Positions 12,989 to 24,978 of a stretch of 64,000 nt of DNA are shown piece after piece. Location of the stretch: NCBI GenBank assembly GCA_025201375.1, contig JAIWZP010000023.1, positions 430,086-494,085 of the forward strand. The letters are read 5' to 3'. Below the pieces are notes generated by a model, which was given only the letters and a program-made list of their open reading frames with translations, was not told where the DNA came from and made no database searches. The position numbers were made by a program, and so were the translations under genes. How positions within the stretch are numbered: position 1 is the stretch's first letter; each line of letters starts with the position of its first letter. Origin of the DNA: Gongronella butleri. Its lineage: Eukaryota; Mucoromycota; Mucoromycetes; Mucorales; Cunninghamellaceae.

Positions 12989-14272
12989 ATGGGCAATCAA
13001 GCGAGTCGCATTATCGAAAAGAGCAAAGATCGCAAATTGCGCAAATCCCAGCATTTGCAACAACGCCGGCGCAGCACGCTGACGGCGGAAAACCGGTCGT
13101 TGTCGTCGCACATTTCAAACGGCAATTACGATTGGATTGACGAGAACGAGCTGACGACGCTGAGCGTTGGTGCGCTTGCGGCGGCCATGGAAAAGGCGCG
13201 GCCTCAGCAGGGCAGCAGCGACAATTTGTTTGGCAAGCAAGCATCTGCGCCTCGCCCTCCGCAGCCACCACGACGCAAGTCCATCACCGAGTATTTCACG
13301 AAGCGCCGCCCCAGCATGTCGCAGCGCCCCGCAACGGCGTTTTCAGACCACGATTTCAAGGAATTCGACCGATGGCAGCGCATGCACTATTTGCACAAGA
13401 GTGCGCGCAAGGCCAATGCGTGGGCCCCGCTCAACACCAACAAGGGCTCCGTCATCATTGACGTCGGCACGGGAACCGGCATCTGGGCAGTCGAAATGGC
13501 CAATCAGTACCCGGATGTCCAGGTTCTAGGTCTCGATCGCGTCATGCCCCACGAACAGCACCGCGTGGACAACCTGCGCTTCGTTCAATGCGACATTACC
13601 GAGTCCTGGCCCATGAGTGACAACGCCGTTGATTTGTAAGTCCCAGGTTTTTTGATTGTTTTTATCATCGCTTATCACGTTCCGCTTTTTTTTTTTTTTC
13701 CTTTAGCATCTTTTTGCGGCACATGAAGGAGGCTCTCAAGAAGCAAGACTGGATCAAGGTGCTCGGCGAGATGTATCGTGTGCTCAAGCCTGGCGGCCAC
13801 GTCGAATTGGTCGAGGAAGACTTCCCCAACCATAATGCGGGGCCCATGCAACAAGCGTTTTGCAATTTTGTCGAGGAACAATGCGAACAGACCGAGATTG
13901 ACTATCACGCCCCCGACCACCTGTCTGACCATCTAGAAAAGATTGGCTTTGTTGACTTGGAAAAGAAGGCGCTCGACATTCCCTTGGGCGAATGGCCCAC
14001 GGATCCAGGTAAAAACGCGACTTGTGTTTGTTTTTCTCTCCCATTGTTTGCTCATTCATTTTGCTTTTTCAGAGCTCAAGCAATTTGGTTTCATCAATCA
14101 AGAAGCGCAACGCGCGCGGATCCGCAACAATCGCGAGTACATTGCGAAAACGTGGGGCATCTCGATCAGCGAGTGTGATATGCTCGTCCAAGAGACCCTA
14201 GAAGAATTTGAAGAGTACCATGGCTTCACGCGCACCTACACCTTCATTGCCACCAAACCCTCTGTAAATTAG
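12989..14272 (+). CDS. Class I SAM-dependent methyltransferase, putatively N-myristoylated
   Basis: Three exons: 12989-13635, 13707-14008, 14073-14272; 382 aa. Motif I is VIIDVGTGTGIWAVEMA (about residues 155-171), followed by the acidic loop LGLDRV, the FVQCDITESWPM block and VLKPGGHVELVEED, the usual order of a Rossmann-fold methyltransferase domain. Similar fungal proteins are grouped as methyltransferase-domain or LaeA-like proteins; the substrate cannot be told from sequence. The start ATG (CACCATGG context) gives MGNQASRIIEKSK, a good N-myristoylation site (Gly2, Ser6, basic residues after), so membrane attachment is plausible (inference). A Ser/Arg/Pro-rich low-complexity region fills residues 20-125 and includes a KSITEYFTKRRPS block. 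AATAAA lies at 14508-14513. Confidence 0.85.
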
Positions 14273-14808
14273 CCATCTTTAGACCTTCCCATCCCACCCT
14301 TTTTCTCTGTTTCTCCTCATCTAGTGTGTATTTAGCTGAACCTCCTTCCCTTCCCCCCCTTTTTTTTTATTCATTAATGCGCAATTGGCGCGCCACAGTC
14401 GCTCCCTCGTCATCCTGCAACCTCCCCCCCTCGTATATGTATTTGTATAGAATCTTTCTTGTATTTTTTATTCCACCCTCGATAGACCAAACTAATTTTA
14501 AAACCCCAATAAATGCCACTGATCCCATCCCGTCCCTCGTGGCTTCCTTTGTTGATCAATTCGCGCGAAAATGACGCGTCGATCGTCCTTTTTCTTTTGT
14601 GCTCTACATGGATCCACGCCTCTCGCGTCGCACGCGGTGTCTTGTGTGCCTTTTGCTATTTTTAGATTTTTTTTTTTTTTTTTTCGTGTCTCTGGTGAGC
14701 GGCTGGAAAACATGAAACCAGCCTTTCCAGCGTGCTGGTTTTGTTCCATCGGCTGAGATCATGTGTGCGGTTCCTCGGAATCGCAGGGTCGCCGCTCGTC
14801 GTGAAAGA

Positions 14809-14848
<40 letters not shown>

Positions 14849-15841
14849 CAGGGGAAAGGATGGCAAAAAGAGGTAAAGCATTGGCATTGAATGGTTTTAA
14901 CAGGGAACTGGCGTCTCACAAGCCGAGGTGACGCCTGAGCCAAGCAAAACGGAAAGAGTGGCAAGGCAATTTCCCTGTTTAAGGCACCTCGTTTTGATCA
15001 TGTATGCATTTTTTGTCGGTTGCACAGGGCATCTTTGGCTGGCCTTGATTGTGTTGGGTATGTGCAAACAAAAAAAGCAAAAAAGAGAAGGCGCCGGGGG
15101 TAATTTATTTCTCTGTGACCAGGGGAACGAACGCGTTTTGATATCTTGTTCCACGCCCTGTCGATGCAAAAGCACGAGACCTCTTGTCTTAAAAAACTTT
15201 TGGTATCCTCAAAGTAAAAGCAATGCCAGGAACACTAAACGGCAGCCAATTCATGCATTTGATGAGCAACAAAAAAGATAAGATTGCGGGTGATTCTGCA
15301 CCCGACATCGTCGCAAGCCACCGGTCCCTGGTTTTTTTTTTCACTTTTTCCACCCTGGCTCTGTTTTGCCCAGTGGCTCTCTCACGCCATTGGCCAGATT
15401 TCATGCACATTGGATGGCTACTGATCATGATCTTGGTCTGTTGTCGAGCAAAAACCAAAAAAAAAAAAGATGGAAATGCAATAAGCGTTTTTTTCGTGGG
15501 CCGTGGGAATGCACGAAATGCACGTCAAGGGAGGGTGTAGGCTGATTGTAGCCTTTGCTTGGGAGAATGGGAAGATGGGGCCTCTGGTGTGACTAATCGA
15601 TTTGGCAGCGCATCGTTGCGGACAACGAATGAGAAAAAAAAATTTTCACTCTTGCAGCCAATTAAAAAACAGGTGTTGGATGACACGGGACCAAAGGCCC
15701 AAAAGTATAAAAAGGGCCCCAAACCGCTTATAATTTAGAAAGGGGGGATAATCCCCCCTCGAAAAAAACCCATACTTTTTTTCCTGCCCATTTTTTTGTG
15801 AATAAATCCCCTTTTTCTTGCATTTCATTTGATTCCCTACC
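14273..15841. other. Intergenic region with a 36-nt poly(A) tract
   Basis: About 1.6 kb without a supported gene. It holds the methyltransferase 3' UTR, a 36-nt A tract at 14812-14847 and shorter T/A runs. The IMP dehydrogenase promoter is at the right end. Confidence 0.6.
15706..15713 (+). promoter_or_regulatory. TATA box of the IMP dehydrogenase gene
   Basis: TATAAAAA at 15706-15713, followed by GGGCCCC, about 130 bp upstream of the ATG at 15842. The leader between them is A/T-rich and free of other ATGs in good context. Confidence 0.55.
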
Positions 15842-17596
15842 ATGTCTTCTTCTGTTTTGGATCACACTCAAGCCCTGGAAGTGCTTAAGGAGTACAAGGA
15901 GCGTGATGGTCTCTCTGTGAGCCAGCTCTTGGATGAGCAATTGAGCGGCGGTCTGACGTACAATGACTTTTTGATTCTCCCTGGCTACATTGACTTCCCT
16001 GCCCACAAAGTCAACTTGGATTCCAAGATCACCAAGAAGATCTCTGTGCGCACGCCTTTCTTGTCGTCTCCCATGGACACCGTTACTGAGGCTGACATGG
16101 CCATCTCTATGGCTGTAAGTTGTTTTTTTTTTGTGCCACCTTTTTTTCCACCGCCTCGGTGTCCAAGCGTGGTGTGCCATTGGCGCGGAATTTGGATCCA
16201 CAGATGATTTATGCATGATTTTTTTTAGCTCCTTGGTGGCATTGGTATCATCCACCACAACTGCTCGGCTGAAGAGCAAGCTGAAATGGTCCGCAAGGTC
16301 AAAAAGTTCGAAAACGGCTTCATTGTCGACCCTGTTGTCTTGTCCCCCAAGCACACCGTTGCCGACGTCAAGCACATCAAGGAGACCCAGGGCTTCTGCG
16401 GCATCCCCATCACTGGTAAAAAAAAAAAAAAAAAAAAATGTGTGTTTTGACACCTTGTTTCTCCTTTTTTTTTTGCAGACACTGGCAAGATGAACGGCAA
16501 GCTGGTTGGTATTGTGACTGCGCGCGACATTCAATTCCACGCGGACGACTCGTCGCCCTTGGAGGCGGTGATGACCACGGATTTGGTGGTTGCCAAGCAA
16601 GGGATCACGCTTGCCGATGCCAATCGCATCCTGTTCTCGTCCAAGAAGGGCAAGCTGCCCATTGTTGATGAAAATGGCTGCCTCGTGTCGTTGTTGGCGC
16701 GCTCCGACTTGCTCAAGAACCAAAACTACCCTTTGGCGTCCAAATCGCCGTCGTCCAAGCAATTGCTCGCTGGTGCTGCCGTTGGCACGCGTCCCGATGA
16801 CAAGGAGCGTCTTACCATGCTTGCTGAGGCCGGTCTTGATGTTGTTGTGTTGGATTCGTCGCAGGGCAACTCCATTTACCAAGTGGAGATGATCAAGTGG
16901 GTCAAGGCCAATTTGCCCCAAGTCGAGGTGATTGCCGGCAACGTTGTTACCCGCGAGCAGGCTGCCAACCTCATTGCTGCTGGTGCCGATGGCATCAAGA
17001 TTGGCATGGGCTCCGGCTCGATCTGTATCACGCAAGAAGTGATGGCGTGTGGCCGTCCTCAAGCCACGGCTGTCCACCGCGTTTCTGAATTCGCTCGTCG
17101 CTTTGGTGTTCCTACGATTGCTGATGGTGGCATTGGCAACGTTGGCCACATTGTCAAGGCTCTTGCTCTTGGTGCGTCGGCGGTGATGATGGGCGGTCTC
17201 TTGGCTGGTTGCGAAGAAGCGCCTGGCACGTACTTTTTCAAGGATGGTGTGCGTCTTAAGCGCTACCGTGGCATGGGCTCCATTGATGCCATGACAAAGG
17301 TCAACTCCAAGGACGGCAATGCCGCCACCAAGCGTTACTTCTCCGAGGGCGATACCGTCAAGGTCGCCCAGGGTGTCGTTGGCAGCGTCGTCGACAAGGG
17401 CAGCGCTCGTAACTTCCTCACCTACCTCATCACTGGCGTCCAGCACTCTCTCCAAGACATTGGATGCACTTCGGCCGACGCCTTCCACGAGGATGTCTTT
17501 GCTGGCAAGGTCCGCTTCGAGAAGCGCACTGCCGCCGCTCAATTGGAGGGCGGTGTCCACGGCCTCCACAGCTACGAGAAGAAGCTCTATGCTTAA
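15842..17596 (+). CDS. IMPDH: Inosine-5'-monophosphate dehydrogenase
   Basis: Three exons: 15842-16114, 16229-16415, 16479-17596; 525 aa, the usual eukaryotic length. Catalyses NAD-dependent oxidation of IMP to XMP, the committed step of guanine nucleotide synthesis (family knowledge). Seen: [17 protein letters not shown] near the N terminus, [17 protein letters not shown], the CBS/Bateman insert (about residues 115-235), the phosphate-binding region, and the catalytic loop [18 protein letters not shown] with Cys near residue 336. Later blocks [17 protein letters not shown] and [11 protein letters not shown] match IMP-site and flap segments. Codon use is strongly biased to C/G third positions and 'gcc/ctt' choices, consistent with high expression. 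Intron 2 begins GTAAAAAAAA (about 20 A). A 626-codon antisense open frame over this gene is a by-product of codon bias. Confidence 0.96.
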
Positions 17597-19280
17597 ACAT
17601 GCCCCCATCCCCCAAAATCTTGCTTTTTTTCCAATTCATCCCTTTTCTCCCAGTATATCATATCTTTTGCATGCCTCTTGATTAAAAAATGTTTGCCCTG
17701 AGCACCCCGCCAAATTTACCAATAGCCAGACCGGTCGGGTGTGAGCTGATTTTTTCGAATTTTCCATTATTTTTACTTGCTTTGCAATTTTCGTCATTTG
17801 AGTCGCAGGCGGCATAAAATCATACTAGGATTGGCTTGGCGCTTATTCAAAAAAGACTCTGATACCCATTGCGCTGTTCTGAGCCTTATGGGGATCCACA
17901 GACAATGGCGTTTCATAGCAGCGGCGCCAAAGATTGAATTTTCAATTCGAAAGACGCGAGTTGCTCGAGAAGCAGCTAGGAACCTGAAGCAGCTCTGGGC
18001 AGATGGATGTTAGTGGACCTTCATGACTCTCGAGTGGTATCGGTTTTATTCCAGCGCGCCATGATCAGACGCGATTAAAATGCACAATTGCAATAAATAG
18101 TCCAATTTGACTTTTTCGTGTGTGTCCTGGAAGCCGATTGGCTGATTTCTCGCGTCGTGCCGTAGAGGTCGCGCCAGGCTTTTGTTTGAGCCCACCCTTG
18201 CGGCATTGCGATCGCTGGATGGCACGTAGTAGCCAGAATAAAAAATGGCCAAAATCCATGGATGAACCCCTGGCCAATTTTCGAAAATCAAAAATGGTCG
18301 TTGGATTGCCGCGAAACTTTGAGGATAGCAAGATCGTGCTCCCTCATCATTTCTTACGCTGGCAAGGGTCCAGCATTGTTATGCAAGTTGAGGAGAATGA
18401 GGCAATGGAAGCCCGAAAAACGTTGATTTTCAATTCAATGCTATCGATCGATAAACGTGCTTTTAGCGGTCTGAAAAAAACATATCTCGTGCACAGGGTT
18501 CGTGCGCACACGAGGCCGCCGGGGAGCGCCAAAAAATGTGCTTTTGTGCATGAACGGGGCGCGTCCAAACCGTTTGAAGGTGAATTTTGACGCGCCGATA
18601 CTCTGGATCATACCAATCAGAGCGCCACGAAATGCACACACATGAACCTTTGGGTGCTTCTCTCCGAGGAATATTGAGAGATCGGCTCTAGCTCATCTCG
18701 CCGTCGAACAATGAGCATTTAAAACAACGGTGTCCGGCTCACTAAACCGCGATTTTCTCAAAATCTACAAAGCAGAATCGTCTGAAACTTGTTTCGCTGT
18801 TACAGCTCTTTGGTGTCCACTTTCCCTGGAGGTTTGAGACTGATCTGAGGAATTGAGTTTTTTTTCTGTCAAATTCGTCGCGGGTGCGCGCCAAATCTCA
18901 AATACGAAATCGATTCTCAAATTGCGCACCTAGGGGCTCAAGGAGGGGTTCAAATGAAAGCCTGGTCCCTGTTCTTTCGTTTGTAACAAAGGAGTGCATG
19001 AAGTTATGCGCCCCTCGCAGCGCTTGAGGCATTTACCGATAAAGGTTGAAATTCTGCTTGTTTCGATCCTTTTGTCGTTTCTTTCGTCTCGACTTGCTAC
19101 TTTTTATTTGCATTTAACTTGTCCATCTTCGTCTATCCATCAGCTTTAGAATTTTTACGTGGCATCGTATGCAAGTAATTTGCAAAAACGCGATTTCTTG
19201 CAAATTAGCGACTTTTGAGTCTCTTTTTTTCCTTTGCAGCTTTGTGTTGCATGCAGTTATTTATTTAGCTTTCATGAGGG
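17597..19280. other. Intergenic region, no supported gene
   Basis: About 1.7 kb between IMP dehydrogenase and the 3' end of FAN1. Short frames on both strands around 18050-18600 show no conserved pattern. A/T-rich, with a few CGCGTC/GACGCG words; nothing else seen. Confidence 0.55.
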
Positions 19281-19457
19281 TCAATTGCCTTCATCGAGCA
19301 CGTCCTCGCCCTTCCACACTGCCACGTGGCAAACCTCGACAGGGATACCTATGTTGGACAACGTGTGCAGCCACATCTTCTGCGTCTCGGACAGCGTGTC
19401 CGACGGCCCCTTGATCTCGGCAAAGAGGCACTTTTTGTTCTCATAATCCCAGCAGCT

Positions 19458-19511
<54 letters not shown>

Positions 19512-22251
19512 GAGACGTGTGTCGAAACGGCTTTTGGCATCATCTTACCACAAATCAGGCATTCCGCCGCGCCGATGGCCATATTCTTCCGCAAGGAGAC
19601 TGCTGAGACAAGAGAGCGAGTGCGCACCAATGCACTAATTTTTTTGTATTAAAACCAAAATAAAAATCGTCGTCCAGTCTTTGCGAAGCGTCCTTTTTCC
19701 ATGTCATTGTCCCTTACCTCTGCAATTTCCAGCAAATCTTGAAGCGCATAGTTCCAATTGACGCCTGTACACATGGTGTTGAGTGGCCGATTCTGGTCAT
19801 CGTGTGTCTTTATCAGATCCAGGGCCGCCTGAAGGCTCTGAGACACCAATTCGACGCGATCATGGATCAGGCTGACGCGCTCCACGTAAAATGCGTCGGA
19901 TTCCAAATCCAGTGGTGCAGTCTGATAGGGTGTTTCAAAGGCGCCCGGGATGGGCGCAAAGATGATGTCCCAAAAGAGCAATGTGTACTGCATAAACAAA
20001 AGACGCGTCAAATCCCATGATAAAATTGTCTCTTTTTTGACTTACCAGCATGGAAATGACGCCATTCTCGGTATGCAATCTACAAAAAAGCAAAAAAAGA
20101 CCTGGTAAGATCGCGCTGTTGCGCATGTAAGCTTGCCTTTTTACCCTTTGTAGCCTTGTTTCTGGTAATATTCGATAGCCACTTCCTCGACAGAGATCTC
20201 GGCACCATTGTCCGAGCGCCACACAGACTTTGAGCCGATTCTTGGATCTGTGAGTCTCTCACCTGGAAAAAAAAAAAAAAAAAAGGTGAGCAAAATAAAA
20301 AAAGGCAGGCCGGATGAACGACACATACCATAAATCACGCGTTCCGAGGGTTTTTGGAGCGCCATGTACGAAAAGTCGTGTTGTTCACGCTTGGGTATGC
20401 ATAGATCGCGCTCCAATTTGTGGATCCGCCGATGGAGACTATACATGTGGACTAAAAAAAATGCATCTTGTAAATATCATCACTTTTTTGCCGTTATTTC
20501 GACGCATGGCTCTTACTCTGATGCACCCGAGGGTCCTGGACGCCATCAATGCAAGTCTGCAGGGCCATCTTTTTGCGCGGTCGGACGGCAGGCTCCTTCA
20601 GGTGCGTGGATTGAATCAACGCGAGACGATCATACCATTTGCCACGCTTCCCATTGCGATAGCGCCGTTGTTCCAGCAACTTGCGCAAGATCGTTGCCTC
20701 CAATTCGTACTCGTGCAATCGTCCGAGGATCTTGCTGCCGTGTTCAATCATATGAGTGTACAGATAGCCTGCCGAAAAAAGCAGAAAGGCAAAAAAAAAA
20801 AAATGGATTTGTGAGCGCGAGTGTCCTTCATCTCCAGACTTTTTTTTTTTTTTTTTGCACGCCATACCAGCCTCGAAGCGCCGCATGAAGTATGGTCGCT
20901 CATTGTCTCGTTGTGGCTGCATGTCGTAAGCAAGGAGCAGATCGTCCCAGACGCCAATGACGTTTTCGCATAATTTCCAGCATTCGAGCCAACGTGCACG
21001 CAGAGCAGGGTCCATTTCTTTTGTGTTCTCCGTTTTGTAGTAGCGGCGTTCCATGGTGGTCGCCTCGACCTGTTGCTCAAAGTTTTGCTGCAGCCAAAAC
21101 GCGTCAATGTATTGGTCCAGCGCGTCGATGGTCGGCCACACGTCCGTCGATCGACAATGCACATAATCTGGATAGCGCCGCCGGTTGATTTTCGACAGGA
21201 TGGCCGACTGCAGCTCATTGCTCTGTGTCGGGTCGCGCTGGCGGAAAAACACGATCGACACGCGCTGAAACATCTTGAATGCAGCCTCGTCCACTAGGAT
21301 GCACTGGCCTATCATCAGAAAACACAGATTGAGTCGCCTCAATTCCATCTCTCTCCCTCTCTATCCCGTACCAATAGCCTTTTTGACAATGCCAAAATGA
21401 TCCACGGGCGTCATGGCGCGTTGCTTGCGCGCATCTGTCAATGCTTGCACGTAATCGGCTCTCTGCATGGGCAAAATAGAAAAAAACAAAAGTGTCAATC
21501 TTTCTCATTCAACAGATGGAAAAAAAAAAACGTGTACAATCTTGTTTTGGCCAACAATGCAATGAAGAGTGGTGGTGATATCCTTCAATTCGTCGACAGA
21601 CGCAAGGGCAAGGGCATCGTCCCAATCGAGATTGTCATGATCATGTGCGAGGTCGAGCGCAACGAGCGTGGCGGCGGCGGCGGCGATGTCCTGAATGTTT
21701 TTGCTGTAATCGAGCTTGTCGACACGAATCCATTTGCGCGGACGCATCCACAGGCGCACGAGCAAGTGCTTTGAGTCGGCGTCCATGGTCAGGTACTGTT
21801 GCATGCGCGCCAGGTCATCGTCGCGAAACAGGAATTGCTCGCCATCCATGACGGTTTGCATCATTTGGTCCACCAGATCCGTGTACATGGACGTGCTATA
21901 AAAAGAAGCCGCCACGTCGGCCTGGCTGCTGGTTGCGCTGCTCGCGGCAACCGCATTGACCGACAATGGCGTGCCACCGCTGTCACTACTGTTTCCAGGG
22001 CTGTCGCTGCTGTCCGTGCCTGGCGTCGAGCCGAGATCGGCAAGTTTCGGCTTTTTCTCGTTTCTGTTGCCCGCACGCCTCTGCTTGCCGCGGTCTTGCA
22101 CGCCGCTCGTCGTGACAGAACCTTCTCCAGGCATCGTCGGTGCTGGGGAAGGGGCACAATCAGCTTGCTTTTTGGCCGAAAAAGAGAAAAAATGATCGAG
22201 ACGCCGCTGTCCGCTGGTTGTCGCTTCTGTGGTGGATCGAGAACGCTTCAT
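19281..22251 (-). CDS. FAN1: Fanconi-associated nuclease 1 (VRR-NUC domain structure-specific nuclease)
   Basis: Ten exons on the minus strand: 22251-21538, 21462-21372, 21308-20868, 20768-20517, 20451-20329, 20262-20145, 20079-20046, 19987-19718, 19634-19549, 19455-19281; 767 aa. FAN1 is a 5' flap endo/exonuclease for interstrand crosslink repair in the nucleus. Collinear landmarks: LLVRLWMRPRKWIRVDKL, LDQYIDAFWLQ, GYLYTHMIEHG, GKWYDRLALIQ, VEEVAIEYYQKQGY, LLFWDIIFAPIPGAFE, then the VRR-NUC core EYGHRRGGMPDLCCW and LFAEIKGPSDTLSE (about 690-730). The PD...ExK residues are all kept. Exon 9 is fixed by frame: the acceptor AATTAG joins LLEIAE to CIGAHSL. The N terminus has a PIP-box-like QRRLDHFF at residues 15-22; no UBZ zinc-finger cysteines are seen, unlike animal FAN1. 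The last intron is half poly(A) (47 nt). Confidence 0.92.
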
Positions 22252-23098
22252 CGTCGCTGCATGTCAATAATATGTGGATAAAAACGAGTGGGCACGGTGT
22301 GCGTTGCTCTAACTCGCGACAATTGCTAAAACGAAAGAAATAAGAGGGCGACTGTGCCTCCGCGTCCCGCGTCGTGTTTTTTTTTTCCCAAACCCCGCCC
22401 AGCCAGCGCGCTCAACTTGCTTTTGCACACTGGCTTCCATTGGCACTTTTTCGTCTCAATGGTTACATTCGACGATTTTACACCGTTTCTATAGGCGAGC
22501 AGCATTCAAATTGGATGAGTCAAGAAACATTACGCAGCGTGCGGTACGCATGAGTTCAAATTTGTCGATCGCGACGCTCAAAATGGCTGAAAACAGCACA
22601 AGTATGATATAATTGAACCTGTTTTGACTATTTTTTTTTTTTTTTTTTGCCCTGTCGCGTGCGAAGATTATTCAAACTTGGGCGGAAGGTAGCAACAAAC
22701 ATGACTTGCAACCAGGCTGAATCGCGTTCTAATCTAGTCACGCCATTGATCTCAAAATTGCGCGACGAAGTAAACAAAATCGCTTTGGGCAATATCTTGT
22801 CAATCCATCTGCTGTTTGATCCCTCCCAAAAAAACGCAAATCGAATCAACCACAGCGTTATCTATAATTATAATACTTGGAGCAATGCGTTATATGATCG
22901 AGAAAAAAAATACACTGGGAACGGAGCAAATCCGTGTTTTTGTTGCTTTTTGCGCATTTTCTTGCCAAAAAACGAGCTTCAAGATGCGCCACACTCAAAA
23001 ATCAATGAACCTGAAACAATTTCGACTCTTTCAGCGGCGTACCGGGCAATGCAAAACGAGACTCATGTCGATAAAACCAACATCACTTTTTTGCGTTG

Positions 23099-23166
<68 letters not shown>

Positions 23167-23505
23167 CGTGCAATTCATCAAATGCAACCTCACTCCCGTG
23201 AGCTGCCATTTAGCGGCTTACAGCAAAGCACGAAAAACGCTTGCCCATTTTCGTGCCTTTTTTTGGATCATCCTGCTTCTGAAATACATCACGTGCGCAC
23301 TGCCGATCTTTTGATAGGCCAAAGAATAAATTGCAACGTTACATTTCCGAATTGGGGCAACCTGGAGATCATCCAACACTGTGGTTCCTTTTTTCCCATT
23401 GTGGGGTCCTGGTCCTTCGTTTTTTCTTCTACTTCATTTTTCAAAACAATACCCTTTCGTTCTTGGTTGTTGTTGTTTTTTTGTCTCGCCGCCGATTATT
23501 TTCTC
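22252..23505. other. Divergent intergenic region FAN1/transporter with a 62-nt poly(T) tract
   Basis: About 1.25 kb shared upstream region of FAN1 (-) and the transporter (+). Apart from a T run at 22631-22648 and an unusually long pure T tract at 23103-23164, nothing recognisable. An open frame passes through the T tract into the transporter but has no conserved sequence before the ATG at 23506. Confidence 0.6.
23103..23164. repeat. 62-nt poly(dT) tract
   Basis: Uninterrupted T run, longest homopolymer in the window. Similar A/T tracts occur at 14812-14847, 19460-19506 and 60551-60580. Length may be polymorphic or affected by sequencing. Confidence 0.9.
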
Positions 23506-24978
23506 ATGAATGACGAAGAACGCAATATCGAGACCAGTACCAGTGGGACGTCCGCAGCAGCACCATCTGACACGATGACGCATCCTGATGCAGTGTCGAT
23601 CGGAACGTCGCATTATGTGCAGTCAAAGGATGCAGATGGCGACAACATATCTGCTAAGGATGCGGATGGCAATTTTGACGATCTCGGCGACAACAGCAAC
23701 GTGCCTTCCATGGGTCTGTTCCGATTGTTTTACTTTTTCCTGGTCGAATTTGGCCTAATGGCGTGGGGCGGCCCGGTGGCGCAGATTGCGCTGATCAAGG
23801 AAAAGCTCGTTGTGCAACGCCAATGGATCACGATTGCCCGGTTTCAGCGAGTATACGCGGTGTACCAGATCCTGCCCGGCCCCGAGGCCACCGAGCTGTG
23901 CATGTTTTTCGGGTGCCTCGTGGGTGGTCGTCTAGGCGGCATGGTGGCCGGCCTGGCATTCATTTTGCCTGGATTTGTGCTGCTTTTGATCCTCAGCTAC
24001 GTGTACACGATTGTCGGCCTGGACAACATCTATTTCAACGCCTGCTTTCGAGCCATTCAGCCCCTGGTGGCGGCCATGGTGTTCAAGGCAGTGTTAAAGC
24101 TAGCCGAGCATACGTTTTTCACGCCCGACAAAAAGATCAACTATGCGCTTTTTGGTCTGGCCATCCTGGCCGTGCTCCAATCGATCCTGCATATCAATTA
24201 CTTTATCACTCTTGCTGTATTTGGCTTGGTGTACACGGCATATGACCGGCGCTGGTATTGGGTGGCAGGCACGTTGCTGGGACTCAACTTTCTTGTTTAT
24301 GGTCTTTACGCTGGTTTCAAAGGTATGCCTGGCCCGACGGCGATTGCCATTGGGCTTGCACCTGTGCCCGATTTGCCACACCTGCTACTCTTGGGCTTTG
24401 TGTCTGGATGCCTCTCGTTTGGCGGCGCCTATACCGCCATTCCCTTTGTGCAAGCTGAAGCGGTCACGTTGGGCAAATGGCTTGCCAACCGCGTCTTTTT
24501 GGACGGCATCGCCTTGGGCAATGTCATTCCAGCACCACTTGTCATGTTTGCCACGTTTGTCGGCTTTCAGGGCGGTCACACCGACGGCGGGTACGGCACC
24601 GCCGTCGCTGGCGCTGTTTTGATGACCATTGGCATCTTTTTGCCATGTTTTGTTTTTACCATCTTGGGCCAGCCAATTCTGGAGAAAGTATGCAGAAACA
24701 AGACCACTGCATCATTTTTCGACGGCATCACGGGCACTGTGATTGGCATTATCTTTTTGACGGCGCTGGACATGCTCAAGGCAGCCATTGTGCACACCCC
24801 TACTGGGCCCGTGGATTCAGTCACCATGGTCACTCTGGCATCTCAAAACACCATCTCAGCCATCATCTTTATGGCATCGTTTTGGATCTTGATGACGGTG
24901 AATCATAAATATACAGCAATCGTCATGGTCATTATCGCTGCCATGTCTGGTCAGTTTCTTTTCATCTCTGACATGTGA
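23506..24978 (+). CDS. chrA: Chromate ion transporter (CHR family, two-domain)
   Basis: Single exon, 490 aa. Members of the CHR family export chromate, probably in exchange for or related to sulfate; fungal members are less well studied (family knowledge). A hydrophilic 65-aa N terminus is followed by two homologous halves. The first half has GLMAWGGPVAQIALIKEKLV and YQILPGPEATELCMFFGCLVGG; the second has GCLSFGGAYTAIPFVQAE and GNVIPAPLVMFATFVGF. The paired FGG/WGGP and (L/I)PxP motifs are typical of long CHR proteins, with about ten membrane segments expected. The ATG at 23506 (MNDEERNIE) was chosen because the open frame upstream encodes only low-complexity sequence including a poly-Phe stretch from the T tract. 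The gene is intronless, unlike most in the window, which could reflect acquisition or retroposition (inference). Confidence 0.88.
   Translation: MNDEERNIETSTSGTSAAAPSDTMTHPDAVSIGTSHYVQSKDADGDNISAKDADGNFDDLGDNSNVPSMGLFRLFYFFLVEFGLMAWGGPVAQIALIKEKLVVQRQWITIARFQRVYAVYQILPGPEATELCMFFGCLVGGRLGGMVAGLAFILPGFVLLLILSYVYTIVGLDNIYFNACFRAIQPLVAAMVFKAVLKLAEHTFFTPDKKINYALFGLAILAVLQSILHINYFITLAVFGLVYTAYDRRWYWVAGTLLGLNFLVYGLYAGFKGMPGPTAIAIGLAPVPDLPHLLLLGFVSGCLSFGGAYTAIPFVQAEAVTLGKWLANRVFLDGIALGNVIPAPLVMFATFVGFQGGHTDGGYGTAVAGAVLMTIGIFLPCFVFTILGQPILEKVCRNKTTASFFDGITGTVIGIIFLTALDMLKAAIVHTPTGPVDSVTMVTLASQNTISAIIFMASFWILMTVNHKYTAIVMVIIAAMSGQFLFISDM

Noticed and set aside
15728..17608. 626-codon open frame antisense to IMP dehydrogenase
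   Set aside because: It mirrors the strongly biased IMPDH codons, has no domain, and continues across the real introns with no splice logic of its own.
18065..18600. Overlapping open frames on both strands between IMPDH and FAN1
   Set aside because: No conserved pattern in either; reciprocal frames of this size are expected by chance in this composition.
21463..21537. A second non-canonical intron in FAN1 (donor GTACAC)
   Set aside because: It still begins GT, ends CAG and joins in frame; it is a weak ordinary GT-AG intron without U12 branch sequence.
22816..23505. N-terminal extension of the chromate transporter through a poly-Phe stretch
   Set aside because: The upstream 230 codons include a 62-nt T tract and no conserved sequence; the ATG at 23506 gives a normal-length protein.
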